NCBI RefSeq assembly: GCF_963678975.1
Contig: NC_089276.1
Span: forward strand, 5,915,098-5,979,097
Source of the DNA: Dysidea avara
Taxonomy: Eukaryota > Porifera > Demospongiae > Dictyoceratida > Dysideidae
DNA length: 64,000 nt
Reading direction: 5' to 3'
The notes under the pieces were generated by a model. It had not been told where the DNA came from. It saw nothing but the letters and a program-made list of their open reading frames with translations, and ran no database searches. This document shows, one piece after another, positions 1-10,780 of the stretch. Position 1 is the stretch's first letter. Each line of letters opens with the position of its first letter. The position numbers and the translations under genes are program-made.

Positions 1-209
1 ATCCTCGTGTTCTACCTTGCCTTCTACAGTATGACTGAGCTTTTCTAGCTGACTGCTAGCCTCGCTGCAAGCTTTGTTGTAACTGGATTTCAGTTATTTA
101 AATATTCTTGGAATCTGGAATCTTTGGTTGGAATCCGGAATCTTGCCTGAAATTTCGTGGGATTCGGAATCTCGTACAGGATTTTAAGGTCGTGGCGGCG
201 GACCCCTCG
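1..209. mobile_element. End fragment of a hAT-like element (right terminus)
   Basis: The segment near 110-175 repeats short 'ggaatc/gaatct' words. It ends at about 190-209 with a terminus reading gtggcggcggacccctcg. The same terminus style (ggggtccg, then c/a-c-a-c-t, in inverse) closes the nested element at 15330-17815, which has an 8-bp-type duplication, so I read this as the right end of a related element whose left part lies outside the window. Open frames on both strands here (108-305 and 98-445) are not recognised and look fortuitous. Confidence 0.4.
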
Positions 210-469
210 GATGGTGGCCTAAGCGTTGCGACATTATTCACCACACAAAAAGGACACAGCCGTCTGAGCGGCACCATAGGAGACCGTACGAAACACAACA
301 CATAGACCAACCTGAAAATATTCCAATCACACAGAGAAGTAATGGGACCATCCACTGGATCATTTTTTGGACGATACTGTACTGCGCCAACAATGCGCAG
401 AGTTTCACAGCAAGGCCAGCAGAAACCTGACCAAAACCAAATCACGAGACCTATAATTTATGTAAACGA

Positions 470-988
470 AGTTGTTACAGATCCGACCCTCTGGATCCGA
501 CCAGTCGGACACAGATTTTAAGCGCCTGACTAGAAGTCCGACCAGTCGGACACAAACTTTAAGCGCATCGCTAGAAGTCCGACTAGTTACGTGATCTTTG
601 TTTCTTAATCGTTTTTACTTACTCTGAGGGGAATTTCAGATTTCTAACAAGGCGTACGTGAGAAAGGAAATCAAATAATAGGATATGAGGTATGGAAGTA
701 ACCTTGTCAGTAGATAGGTGTGCAGATCTGCACGTGTTTCACTTGTCTGTTCCTGGGTGCATTGTAGCTAGTACTGTGAACAGAAGTCGATCTTCACAGA
801 TGTACAGTTAACTTGGCTTGGCTACAGTATCAGAGATCCTTGTAGTGTGTAGAGGATGCATGGTTGTATCAATATTTATTGTGAGTTCTTCAAATTGTTC
901 TAAGCAGCAGTGTTGTATAAATCATAGATGCTTTTTGTCAATCATTGAGTAGGAGTATGGTACAGTTTAAATCCCATGCACACTAGCC
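470..988 (-). repeat. Dispersed repeat, copy 1 (uninterrupted)
   Basis: Read on the minus strand, this block aligns over most of its length with a second copy in plus orientation that is now split among about 7785-7825, 8590-8651 and 17870-18238. Shared landmarks include the 'ccgaccagtcggacacaa' motif (about 505-552 here, about 18199-18215 there), the block around cagatctgcacg, and a 'catgggatttaaactgtacc' segment. The 9-bp word tacaacact (909-917, reverse complement) is the unoccupied counterpart of the cacaacact target duplication that flanks the 9.2-kb transposon at 8652-17860. There is no conserved reading frame between copies, so I do not call it a gene. Confidence 0.7.
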
Positions 989-1097
989 TTGACACAACCC
1001 ATCTAGGTATGTAGCGTTAGGCCAGGCAAACTTGATTGCTTGTTTCTCATCCACCAAAGTTCAGATTTTCATGTGGGCGGTAGGTCATTATTCATTA

Positions 1098-1424
1098 TAG
1101 AGATGCAACAATATATCGATATATCGCGTATCGTTTTAAGACAATATCGCTGTATCGATACAAAGTCAAACCGTATCGTGATATATCGACATATCGTGGC
1201 TTGTTAACATGGCTGACGATCAAATTATTGTACATTGTGGTTACACTGCGTAGTATGTAATGCTTCTCAAAGAAAAATTAGCTCACTTGTTTCTCTTTAA
1301 AAAGCAAAAAGACAATATAGACCATTGCTTAGACTCTACTTTGTATCGCACAATATATCGCTGTATCGTGATACACCAGAGGCAATATATCGATACGTCT
1401 ACACACTGTATCGTTGCATCTCTA
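1098..1424. mobile_element. hAT-type MITE, 327 bp
   Basis: The terminal inverted repeat tagagatgcaac (1098-1109) is matched perfectly by gttgcatctcta at 1413-1424. An exact 8-bp target duplication, attcatta, flanks it at 1090-1097 and 1425-1432. Subterminal regions are rich in 'atatcga/tatcgat' words on both sides, extending an imperfect inverted repeat. It has no coding capacity. 8-bp duplications and this terminus are characteristic of hAT elements. Confidence 0.88.
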
Positions 1425-1432
1425 ATTCATTA

Positions 1433-2380
1433 CTAAAGAAGTACTCTAAATCAAGCTGTCTGTTATCATCATACGTTAGCTGAAGCCTGTTAAGTAACTA
1501 TTACTTACATTTTACTACCATTTCTGAGGTGCAAGTGAAATTTGCTGTGCTGTAAAAGGATAGCCAGCCTTCTTAGCATCAAAATAAGTGTACACGTGAT
1601 TGATAACAGCAGTAATGAAATTAGAAGCGGTGGAATAAAAAAGGGATGCAGGTAGGGATGAGAAACAATCAAGTTTGCCTGGCCTTAGGTAAAGAAATAA
1701 GTTCTCAACTACCAGCCACCTGTGTAAGCCTGCATCCCGGCCTGTGTTTAAGGTTTCTATCACTGAATGAGTAGTGATAAGTCGTTTAGCAATAGACAAG
1801 TCATACATTGTTGTGCCATGCTAGTCTTGTTACAGATTAAGCACATGGTATTATATTATATAATATAAATACTGCATGCTTATGACATGATGATTGTGGG
1901 ATTACAACTATAACAACTATACCAGATCAGAGGAGGCTGGACACGCATTATGCGCCGCTAAAACAAATTACACAAAATCCCTTTTTTAGAGGAGGTTAAT
2001 ACATCGCGATCTCAGAATAACTCACTCAGCCATTTCATGTTTCATTAATAAAATATGTACGTGAAGGCTGGTGAAGTAGTGTACACCAAACTGCAACTTA
2101 TGAATTTCACCCGGAATTCAAGCACTGACAAAGTACATTGCCTTGAAGCTTACACAAAGGATGATCTGAATATCTAACGATCCCCAGTGATCCCTACCAT
2201 TTTTCAGTTTTGTATTGCGACTATTGACAATCACATGAAATACCAAATCAAAGAATGCAATTAAAGTACAGCTCACGTGAACGCATCCAACCTCCTCTGA
2301 TACCAGATCTCCTACTATTGATAGTGATCTTAAGTCACCCAAGGCTATCTATAGTGTTAGTAACCAAGCCTTGAAGTATT
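1433..2380. other. Anonymous sequence, no supported gene
   Basis: A 97-codon open frame on the minus strand (1515-1808) matches no family I recognise and has no visible splice context. A short segment around 1021-1040 and 1670-1685 shares the inverted word 'ggccaggcaaactt', suggesting another decayed repeat. Confidence 0.5.
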
Positions 2381-2384
2381 TATT

Positions 2385-4731
2385 GGGTCATTCCATGTCA
2401 AATCAACAAGGAATTTAGGGTCACCTCTCGGATTTTGACAAAACGTGGTGTGTTTGTAGTACCTGTGGTGCTTATCACTCATGCAAATTTTTAGCTCCAT
2501 ACATTCCATAGTTTCTGATTTATGACCACAAATATTTTGAATATTTCATGAAAATTTGGTCCATCTCTAGTTATAAAATTGACTGCAACTTTGTTCTGTG
2601 TAAATATTTTTAAACACAATTTTCACTGATGGAAGACTGTTGATTAACCTTTCCAGTGATCCCTAAATTATGGGATATCTACTTAATTATGGTTCAAAAG
2701 TACTTCATTGAAAACTGTAATCCTTTATATTTTGAAAAATGCTGCTTGAAATTTTTCAAATTCTTTTGTGAATAATGATTGGGTCATAGTCTATGTTTGA
2801 TAAAAATTTTGTGGTGGGACCACAATGGGCTCAAGAGATATAATGAATTATGATGTGGTATGCGGTGGAATTTGCAGGCTATTATTGTTGTATTGGAGTG
2901 TATACCTCCAATAACCACTCACAACAAGGGTATGCCAAGTTTGTCTTACAGAGTGAAGGTGTCTAGGTACATTGCAACCTGTATTAGTGACCACCTGTAT
3001 TGAAAGGCCACCTATATGCTGCAGTTAAATTATACTTCTTTAATGTATAGCACAAAAGCATCAACCCTTTCTAGCAAATCCAAAAATGGTCCTTATTAGA
3101 CAGGTTGACTATAAATTATAGATCTGACCACCATGTGTCCCTAAACATCATGTAAATGTTGTACCATCTCTTCACAAGTACCTTCTTTATTAAGTTGAAT
3201 TCCACTGTAGTGGATTTAGCCATATTTAAGTTCCGTATGTGGCTGCATAGATACATACAACAGGACTCCTCAGAAGGGATATCTGGATACCTTGATAACC
3301 AGGATGCCTGTTTATACATTGTACTCCCACTCTAGCGGTGCACATACATTAGGACCAAGATACTTCTGTAGCTTTTGTAATATGAGCACTTTATTATGGT
3401 CCTAACAATGGAGGGGTTTTACCATATATGTACATGCATTAATTGTACCTCAATGTGTGAAATTAATTACTACATTACTTTACATTCACGACCACTTTGA
3501 AGATCAAGTCATAAATTCATACACATACTCGCGTAGGAAGTAAAGATGTTGACCACCTATTTACCATTTACCTGTACTGATCTTCAAAAACGTGAACACA
3601 AAATACTTTGAAAAACCATTAATTTTAGTAATTACAGTACTATAAATCACGCATTGAGGTGCAAGCAAGTGTTAATAAAAACTGTTAGTACAAGTAATGC
3701 ATCTACTATATACAGTGTAACTCTTCTATTCCCTGGACCATTGATAAAGTGTTCATTTTTGAGAAACCACGGACTTGTCTTGGGTCCAAAATGTATGTAC
3801 AATTATAAAGTGAGATCATGAGGCTATCAAGGTACCCAGATATCCTTTTTGAGGAGGTCTGTTGTACCTATGCAGCCATGTACATAACTTGAATAGTGTA
3901 GAGTGGGGATATGTATGTAAGTGCACTACGGCAAGATTTTAACTGAAGAGATGGTACAACATTAATGTGTTTATGGACGCATGATGATCTCATTTATAGT
4001 CAACCTGTCTAATAAGGACCATTTTTGGATTTGCTAGAAAAGATTGATGCTTTGGTGCTATACAATGAGATCCAATTAAAGTATAAATTAGCTGCAGCTT
4101 ATAGATGGTCTTTCAATACAGGTGGTCATTAATACAGGTTCCAATGTACCTAGACACCTTCACTCTGTAAGACAAACTTGGCATACCCTTGTTGTGAGTG
4201 GTTATTGGAGGTGTACACTCCAATACAGCAATAATAGCCTGCAAATTCCTCCGCATACCACAACATAATTCATTATATCTCTTGAGCCCATTGTGGTCCC
4301 ACCACAAAAATTTTATCAAACATAGACTATGACCCAACCATTACTCACAAAAGAATTTGAAAAATTTCAAGCAGCATTTTTCAAAATATAAAGGATTAAA
4401 ATTTTCAATGAAGTACTTTTGAACCATAATTAAGTAGATATCCCATAATTTATGGATCACTGGAAAGGTCAATCAACAGTCTTCCATCAGTGAAAAATGT
4501 GTTTAAAAATATTTACACAGTACAAAGTTGCAGTTGATTTTGTAACCAGAGATGGACCAAATTTTCATGAAATATTCAAAATATTTGTGGTCATAAATCA
4601 GAAACTATGGAATGTATGGAGCTAAAAATTTGCATGAGTGATAAGCACCACAGGTACTACAAACACACCAAGTTTCGTCAAAATCCGAGAGGTGACCCTA
4701 AATTCCTTGTTGATTTGACATGGAATGACCC
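2385..4731. mobile_element. Foldback (long-TIR) transposable element, 2.35 kb
   Basis: The sequence from 2385 (gggtcattccatgtcaaatc) is mirrored by its reverse complement ending at 4731. Similarity continues inward for about 920 bp per arm. Paired landmarks are about 2400-3110 with 4000-4715, and 3240-3300 with 3820-3890. A roughly 500-bp unpaired loop lies near 3310-3815. The 4-bp word tatt flanks both ends (2381-2384, 4732-4735) and is the likely target duplication. Arms differ by scattered substitutions, so this is an old element rather than an assembly palindrome. It has no transposase frame, and open frames inside the arms (3116-3319, 4113-4337) are antisense artefacts of the repeat. The superfamily is not assignable by eye. 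Confidence 0.85.
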
Positions 4732-4735
4732 TATT

Positions 4736-5765
4736 ATAACCTTTCAGTTATGTAAATAATGAGGTCATGAAGTACATCTTAGCTATATGTTAGGGACCTA
4801 CTTGACATGGTCACTATAATGAGGTGGTCTCATTAATAAGACCATGAAGTACACATGTTTGAGACCAACTAGAAGTGATCAGGTAGTCATATAAAAAGAG
4901 GTGGCTGCTTATTGAGGTTTTTCTGTAAGCTAGACAATTTTACACAATATTTCATTTGATGCTACCAATCCAATAGAAATCTGTGGTGAGGTTACTGAAT
5001 AGCTGGTAACCTGTGATCTCGCCCATGGTTGTATACTACATTCATCAAACGAAAGTCAGCAACGCCAAAACAATTTTACGGTCAGCTTACTTTCTGGACT
5101 GTTTAAGACAGCTGTCATTAGCATTGATACATCACTGTCATGGTGTGGCAATGACACAGTTAACTGAAGGGTAACACTCAATGCTAGGCACAGTTTTCAC
5201 TTGTTAGCTTACTTTTTAGACAAGACAAACATAATTGGGTAGCTACTTGATACACTAATGTCACAGTGTGGCACTAACATGGGTCTCAATACTAGTAGCC
5301 ACAATTTGCCACTTCCTTTTGTACTTTCTTCACTTGCTTTGCCTAGGTATTGGTGACTAGCATGTAACCTTTTAAGAGGTAGGATGCAGTAAAATAACTA
5401 TACAACAGACTGGTATACTTTGAAGTTATGAAAAATCTTTGTAGATACTGCTAAAGCTCTGTGTGAACAGTAACCCAGAAAAAAAGCTTAAAGGAATGCT
5501 GGCTGAACTGTCACAGCCAGTGTAAGCTAGATATGCTGCTGGATATAATTCTTGGTTGTTTTGTGCATATGTCTACTTGTGTTCAGTGAAATATAGTAAA
5601 GTTATGTACATCCTTTCTTTCAAGGTAAAAACTATCCAGTGTCAAGTTACAGCTACCACAACCAGTTAAAGAGTATAAGGAATTCTGAAAACAACAAAAA
5701 GTGTGCAGCTATTTAAAAATGTTGCACAAAATTAACTTAACATCTCAATGACAGTAGTGATGAGA
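4736..5765. other. Anonymous sequence with a degenerate mariner-like remnant
   Basis: The stretch 4780-4930 contains the 'gtggtctcattaataagacc' and 'gaggtggctgcttattgagg' style seen in decayed Tc1/mariner MITEs. No ends or duplications could be fixed. No exon is recognised. Confidence 0.35.
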
Positions 5766-5768
5766 AGT

Positions 5769-5834
5769 GAAGAGGAGCCAGATTTGAACCACCATGTTTG
5801 AAGCAGTATGATACACAATCCCAATTGATGAGCT
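5769..5834 (-). repeat. tRNA-like SINE head
   Basis: On the minus strand an A-box-like segment (gctcatcaattggg) is followed about 30 nt later by a B-box-like ggttcaaatctgg. Spacing fits a tRNA, but stems do not fold well, so it is a tRNA-derived SINE head or relic and not a functional tRNA. Confidence 0.45.
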
Positions 5835-7784
5835 TCAAAAACAGCAAAGACAAGAAACAAAGTATGTGAAACCACTCCACATAAATTTTCTATTCGAATA
5901 GTTGTTGTGAAGAAAACAACTGATTGTTTGATTATACTTTAACCATGAAAAAGCAGTAAAGTAAAGCCTGAGAGCTATTTCTATCTCTTTTAAAAATGAA
6001 TTTTCCAGTGTGATTATGCCACCTTGTTCACATTCTTCAAGCTTCAAAGTTGGTTTCGTCCTTCAATGGTGTGTTTATGAATCAAATTGTGTCATGCGAC
6101 GAAATAGACAAATTCAAAATAATCATTTCAGCACTAATGTGTAGTATCACTGTTTGATTCTTAACCAGGGATGGGATCTTTGATGTACAGTTATTTGTAC
6201 AAAAATTACTTACACGCACTGCAACATTACAGGGTTTTAGTATAATATACTGTAAATATAATGATAGGGCTGGATACCAGGTTATGGTGTACTTTGAACA
6301 TAATGACACCAAGACGAAGATCCAGTACAACAACTACATATAAATAATACATCATTTGTCAATCTTCTTCGGCAAATCAACTCTCACGACACATAGCTGT
6401 GGTAGACAAGACGTTATCTAGCTTTGGACCATGATGTTGCCTGTATTAGTTACATGTACAAGTTGTAATGCAGTTTACATGCTTACTATTGTATTTTATG
6501 TAGTACTTGTCCAGAATGAATGTCTACATAGCCCTGGAACAGTCAGGATAACCAAATAAACGTAAATCTTGATAGTGCTAAGAAACGACTAAAAGACAAA
6601 CAAAAATGCAAAGTTATACAAACATACAGCTTCAGTGACAAATATTAGATGTTTTCCAGTTTGTTGTACAGATTCAAACTAAATAAATAAAAGCACTGTT
6701 TGGAGTTGTAGTGTTTGGAGGGTTGTGTGTGCTACCAGTAGAAGGTTAAGCATAGTTAAAAGCAACTCTATGGTTTCATAGTAGCTTGACAGATAAGTTA
6801 TCCGTCCTTAACAGCCATCAAATGGATGTGTGTGTACTGTGTGAACCTTATTACTACTTCAAGTATTTACATAGCTAATGATGTGTACTTTCTTGGTGGC
6901 CACTTCAACTTAATTGTTTACAGGCAATATCTCAAACACAACATTGGTAGGTCAGCAAATAAATTAAAATATTTGTATAGCAATCAGTCTAAAAACAGTA
7001 CAAAACTACAAAATACAAACAATTGTGGTCTTGATGAAATGGCACAAGCTTGTTTGCAGCCTAGTGTGTTATGAGAAAACATTTGAGAAATATCAATTTC
7101 TACTTAGAGACTAATGAATGAAATTCACACCAAATACATGCTACATACCTGTATAGCTGGGTGAACAGGTGCTCATGGTGTCGCTCTAGCTAGTTAAGCA
7201 CTTTCACTTTCAATGAAGTAGGCTCACCTCTTGAGTTCTGATCTTGTAAACCCAAGTCCAGTCACTGCATGTCCATTTCACTAGCATTAAGTAAAAGGTT
7301 CAAGGCCAGTATTTCACGACTTTGTCTCAATCCCCACCGTTTTCCTGCTTATAATCATGTGATTGCACCTCTATTAAATTTTATTGCCTAACATTTATAG
7401 TTGTACCACAATCAAGTTACCCTGGGGGCACACCCGGGGATATCCCCTGGAAAGAAATGACACAGCAACTTTGTGTAAGTTAGATGTTTATTTGTGGTCT
7501 CACGTGCCAGACAGTTGGTGTGGTTTATTTTTTGCCCCACACAAACCATCTGTCATGCGAGACTAGTCTGTTCAAGAGTGTTGTGTATGACACTAGCTAT
7601 CTTCCTTGGCTCGTTGCATTGCTGCAGACTTCAGTTTAGACACTAGATGACTAACAGTGATGATCCGTGAGAATTAGAAAGCTTAACTGAAAAACCGTGA
7701 GCTTAGAGCTACTGCTTGTGAGACCTTGAGCTTGATAGTGAAATCGTGAGACTCACAGTAAGTCCATGAGGGTTGGCAGGGCTG
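5835..7784. other. Anonymous sequence, nothing recognised
   Basis: Several open frames of 60-83 codons occur (for example 6826-7074 on the plus strand), but none resembles a known family or is bounded by convincing splice sites. Positions 7650-7770 repeat 'gtgag/cgtgag' words like the subterminal regions of the hAT-like relics elsewhere in the window. Confidence 0.4.
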
Positions 7785-8651
7785 GACTAGTATGCATGGG
7801 ATTTAAACTGTACCATACCCCTAGTTATAATTATTATCAATTTTTGTCAAATGACAAGGGGCTGGGCCTGTAAATGTGCTCCCCACAAGTACATACAAAC
7901 AACAGAACAAAAGATACAAGAACAATTCACTAATGCGAAAGCAATACAAGTAAACAGAAAAGATACTAGGACAATATAAGTAATACAAGTAAACAGAAAG
8001 GTATTAGGACAATACACTAATACCAGGAGCTCATTACGGCGCTTATGGGCTCCTGCTAATACAAAGCAAAACAAGAAATACGAAACAACGGTTAAAAAGA
8101 AATCATTTGAGGGCAGCATGGAATGGATTGATATTGGTTATCTGTAAGGCAAGTGCAGGTATGTTGTTCCACAGAAAAGGTGAATTATGCACCTATCAAT
8201 GTAATCCCCGACTACCACTAATACAGGTTGAGGTGGGAATTTACATCACTGAAAATTACAATTCTTCACCTACTGGGGAAGTACTGGAGATGCAAACCCT
8301 GGACTTGCAAACCCCGGGATTTGAACGGTCATGTGGCGTTGCTCTAGCGATGAGTTAGTACGAGTGGATTCTAGTATGAATATAGTAGTTAGCACCCCAG
8401 ACACCCCTTCCAAATTGAAAGCACACACTTTTGCTGCCTGAGTGAATTTCTTTAGTGAAGAAAAATCCCCACTACGTCGGGGAAATTTAGCAATCAATTC
8501 CCCCACCATCCCCAACCTTTCCCCACCCTCAGCCCGTATCAGCGGTAGTTGGGCATTACATTGATAGGATAATTAATGAAAAAAGAGTAACGATAAGGAT
8601 TGATGGTGGATGTTGAGATATACTCAAAAAGCAGTCTATCCACACAACACT
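7785..8651 (+). repeat. Dispersed repeat, copy 2, left part, with an internal insertion
   Basis: Positions 7785-7825 (catgggatttaaactgtacc...) and about 8590-8651 (...tcaaaaagcagtctat...cacaacact) are collinear with the minus strand of copy 1 (470-988). Between them lie about 760 bp not found in copy 1, so something was inserted there. Part of that insert (7900-8010) is a short tandem repeat of an 'aatacaagtaaacagaaa' motif. The repeat resumes after the large transposon at 17870. Confidence 0.55.
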
Positions 8652-8659
8652 TAGTCTGG

Positions 8660-8699
8660 CCATAGATAATAGACACCCCCTGGTGTCTATTATCTATGG
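8660..8699. repeat. 40-bp perfect hairpin inserted in the left TIR
   Basis: The arm ccatagataatagacacc (8660-8677) and its exact complement (8682-8699) surround a 4-nt loop. The insertion splits the left terminal repeat and is flanked by a repeat of tctgg (8655-8659 and 8700-8704). The right terminal repeat lacks it. Confidence 0.8.
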
Positions 8700-8897
8700 T
8701 CTGGCGTAGCCAGACCCTTTAAAAAATAAAAGGTCTGGTCTGCGTAGCATCGGGCACTCGTGCACAATTACGAGAATCCTGTAAAACCAATCAGATTGCA
8801 GCATTGATAATTAACGCATAATTCGCACGAAATTGTTTCATGAGTCCAACAATTCTGAACATGACTACCTCCCGTGGTAATATCGATACGTGCTCTA

Positions 8898-10484
8898 ATG
8901 CAGCAGCCAATTTTTAGGGGGTACGCCAGCTTGAAACAGGAGCAGGCAACAGTTATTAATCAGTTTCTCTTTGGGAAAGATGTATTTGCTGTTCTGCCTA
9001 CTGGATTTGGAAAAACACTGTGCTATGCGTGTTTGCCACTTGTTTTTGATGCTGTCCTTGGCACTGATCGCTCTATAGTAGTGGTGATTAGCCCTCTGGT
9101 ATCCATTATGAAAGATCAGGTTAGACAATTGCATGGCAGGAAATGTGATAATACGTTTTAATTACTAGACCGACACTTTTAACAAGAGAGGCTTAGCTGC
9201 AGCTTTTGTCAGTGGAGACCAAAACAGTGAAGTTGTACTTACAGGAGTAAAAGCTGGAGCTTATAAACTAGTTTTCTTCACTCCAGAGATGTTGCTGTTA
9301 AATAAGCACTGGCATTGTTTGCTCAAGTCGGACGTTTATGCTTCAAATATATGTGCCTTAGTTATCGATGAGGCACATACTGTCAAGAAATGGTAAGAGA
9401 CTTTTGTGTTGCACAGACAATCCCACCACCATAATAAATTATTTCTACTGTCCCGATCCCTCAAGTAATAGTCATGTGTCAAATAGTGCCAATAGTGAAG
9501 TGATATAAATAGGCTGTAGGACCAGGTGTCGTACAGACCTTCAGCACTTGTGCTGTAAAGCCTTAATAAATAAAATAAAGATGGTGGATATTTACATAGT
9601 GTAAAAATACACTAAACAATACATAAGGTAAATTTTGAAGCATAATTACATTGTGTTTTGTCTTTATTGCACATAAGGGAGATAGTTTTAGGAAAGTAAT
9701 GCAAAGGATTGTTGAAGTACGGAGCTTGATACCACCATCAGTGCACATGATGTGCTTAACAGCAACAAAGTCACTTCGAGAAGAGGTTATTGCTATTTTA
9801 GGAATGAAAAGTCCTGAAGTCATTGCGGTGTCACCATCCAAACTGAACATAACTTTTATGATCAAAAAGTTTGACAATATACAAGAAGCATTCTCACCTT
9901 TGGTCAGTGGATTGTTGAAGCAGAGAGGAGAGTTTCCACGTACCATCATTTATTGCCAACGTTTACCTGAGTGTGGCCGTATTTATCGACATTTGCGATA
10001 TTGCCTTGGCAAGCAGTTTACTGAACCAGTGGATGCTCCAGATTTGCCTGAATTCAGGCTTGTGGATATGTTCCATAGTTCAGTGGATGTTGAAATAAAG
10101 GAGCACATTTTAAAGTCATTCACAAAGCCCTCACATCTGAGAGTTGTTATTGCTACTGTGGCATTCGGGATGGGTATTGATTGTAATGATGTTCACCAAG
10201 TGTTTCACGTTGGCCCACCTGAAGATATAGAATGCTACATTCAGGAAACTGGTCGGGCAGGCCGAGATGGTGACAAGTCACTTGCACTTTTAATGCTCAT
10301 CAAAGAGATTAGAATGATCCACATTGATCCAAGCATGCGAAATTACATTACAAGCAGTACTTGCAGAAGGGACTGTCTTTTTCAAAATTTTGAAGGATAC
10401 AACCCCATTAAAAGCACTCCTTGTCTGTGCTGTGATGTATGCAGTTTAGGCCAATGTGAAGAACTCCAACAATTTAGTATTTAA
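8898..10484 (+). CDS. RecQ-family ATP-dependent DNA helicase of the transposon
   Basis: Three exons: 8898-9119, 9169-9392, 9678-10484. Exon 1 has Walker A (LPTGFGKT, residues 33-40) and motif Ia (ISPLVSIMKDQ). Exon 2 has the DEAH box (residues 141-144). Exon 3 has motif III (CLTAT), the helicase C lobe with ETGRAGRDG (motif VI), and a RecQ-type C-terminal zinc module (C-R-R-D-C ... C-L-C-C-D-V-C). Intron 1 (9120-9168, CAG/gttaga...ctag) is in phase and restores the normal spacing of about six residues between KDQ and RG. Intron 2 (9393-9677) has good GT-AG ends but joins the exons one base out of frame, so this copy looks inactivated or a cryptic site is used. I chose the ATG at 8898 because the frame upstream is only opened by a GTG. 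Host RecQ proteins are longer and carry RQC/HRDC domains that are not seen here. It presumably unwinds DNA during transposition or repair. Confidence 0.85.
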
Positions 10485-10780
10485 ATATATACTCTGATGT
10501 GAATTTAGTCAACTCTTATTAAATAATATAAATTTCTGTAATAGTTTTGTAGTTCGTTTTTGTTTTACGTTTACTTAAACTGTTTTAATGATTTTCAAGG
10601 ATAGTGGAACTAACCCTTCACACAGCGTATATTAAAGCCAGCATAATAAATACCCACAAACATCAAATTTTTGAAAAATCTATTAAAATTTGAAGCAAAT
10701 AGCCTGACATAGCCAACCCTTCTAAAAAAATGGTCAGCTATGCCACAGCCAGAGTAAAAGTTTAAGCACTAAAACAGTTG

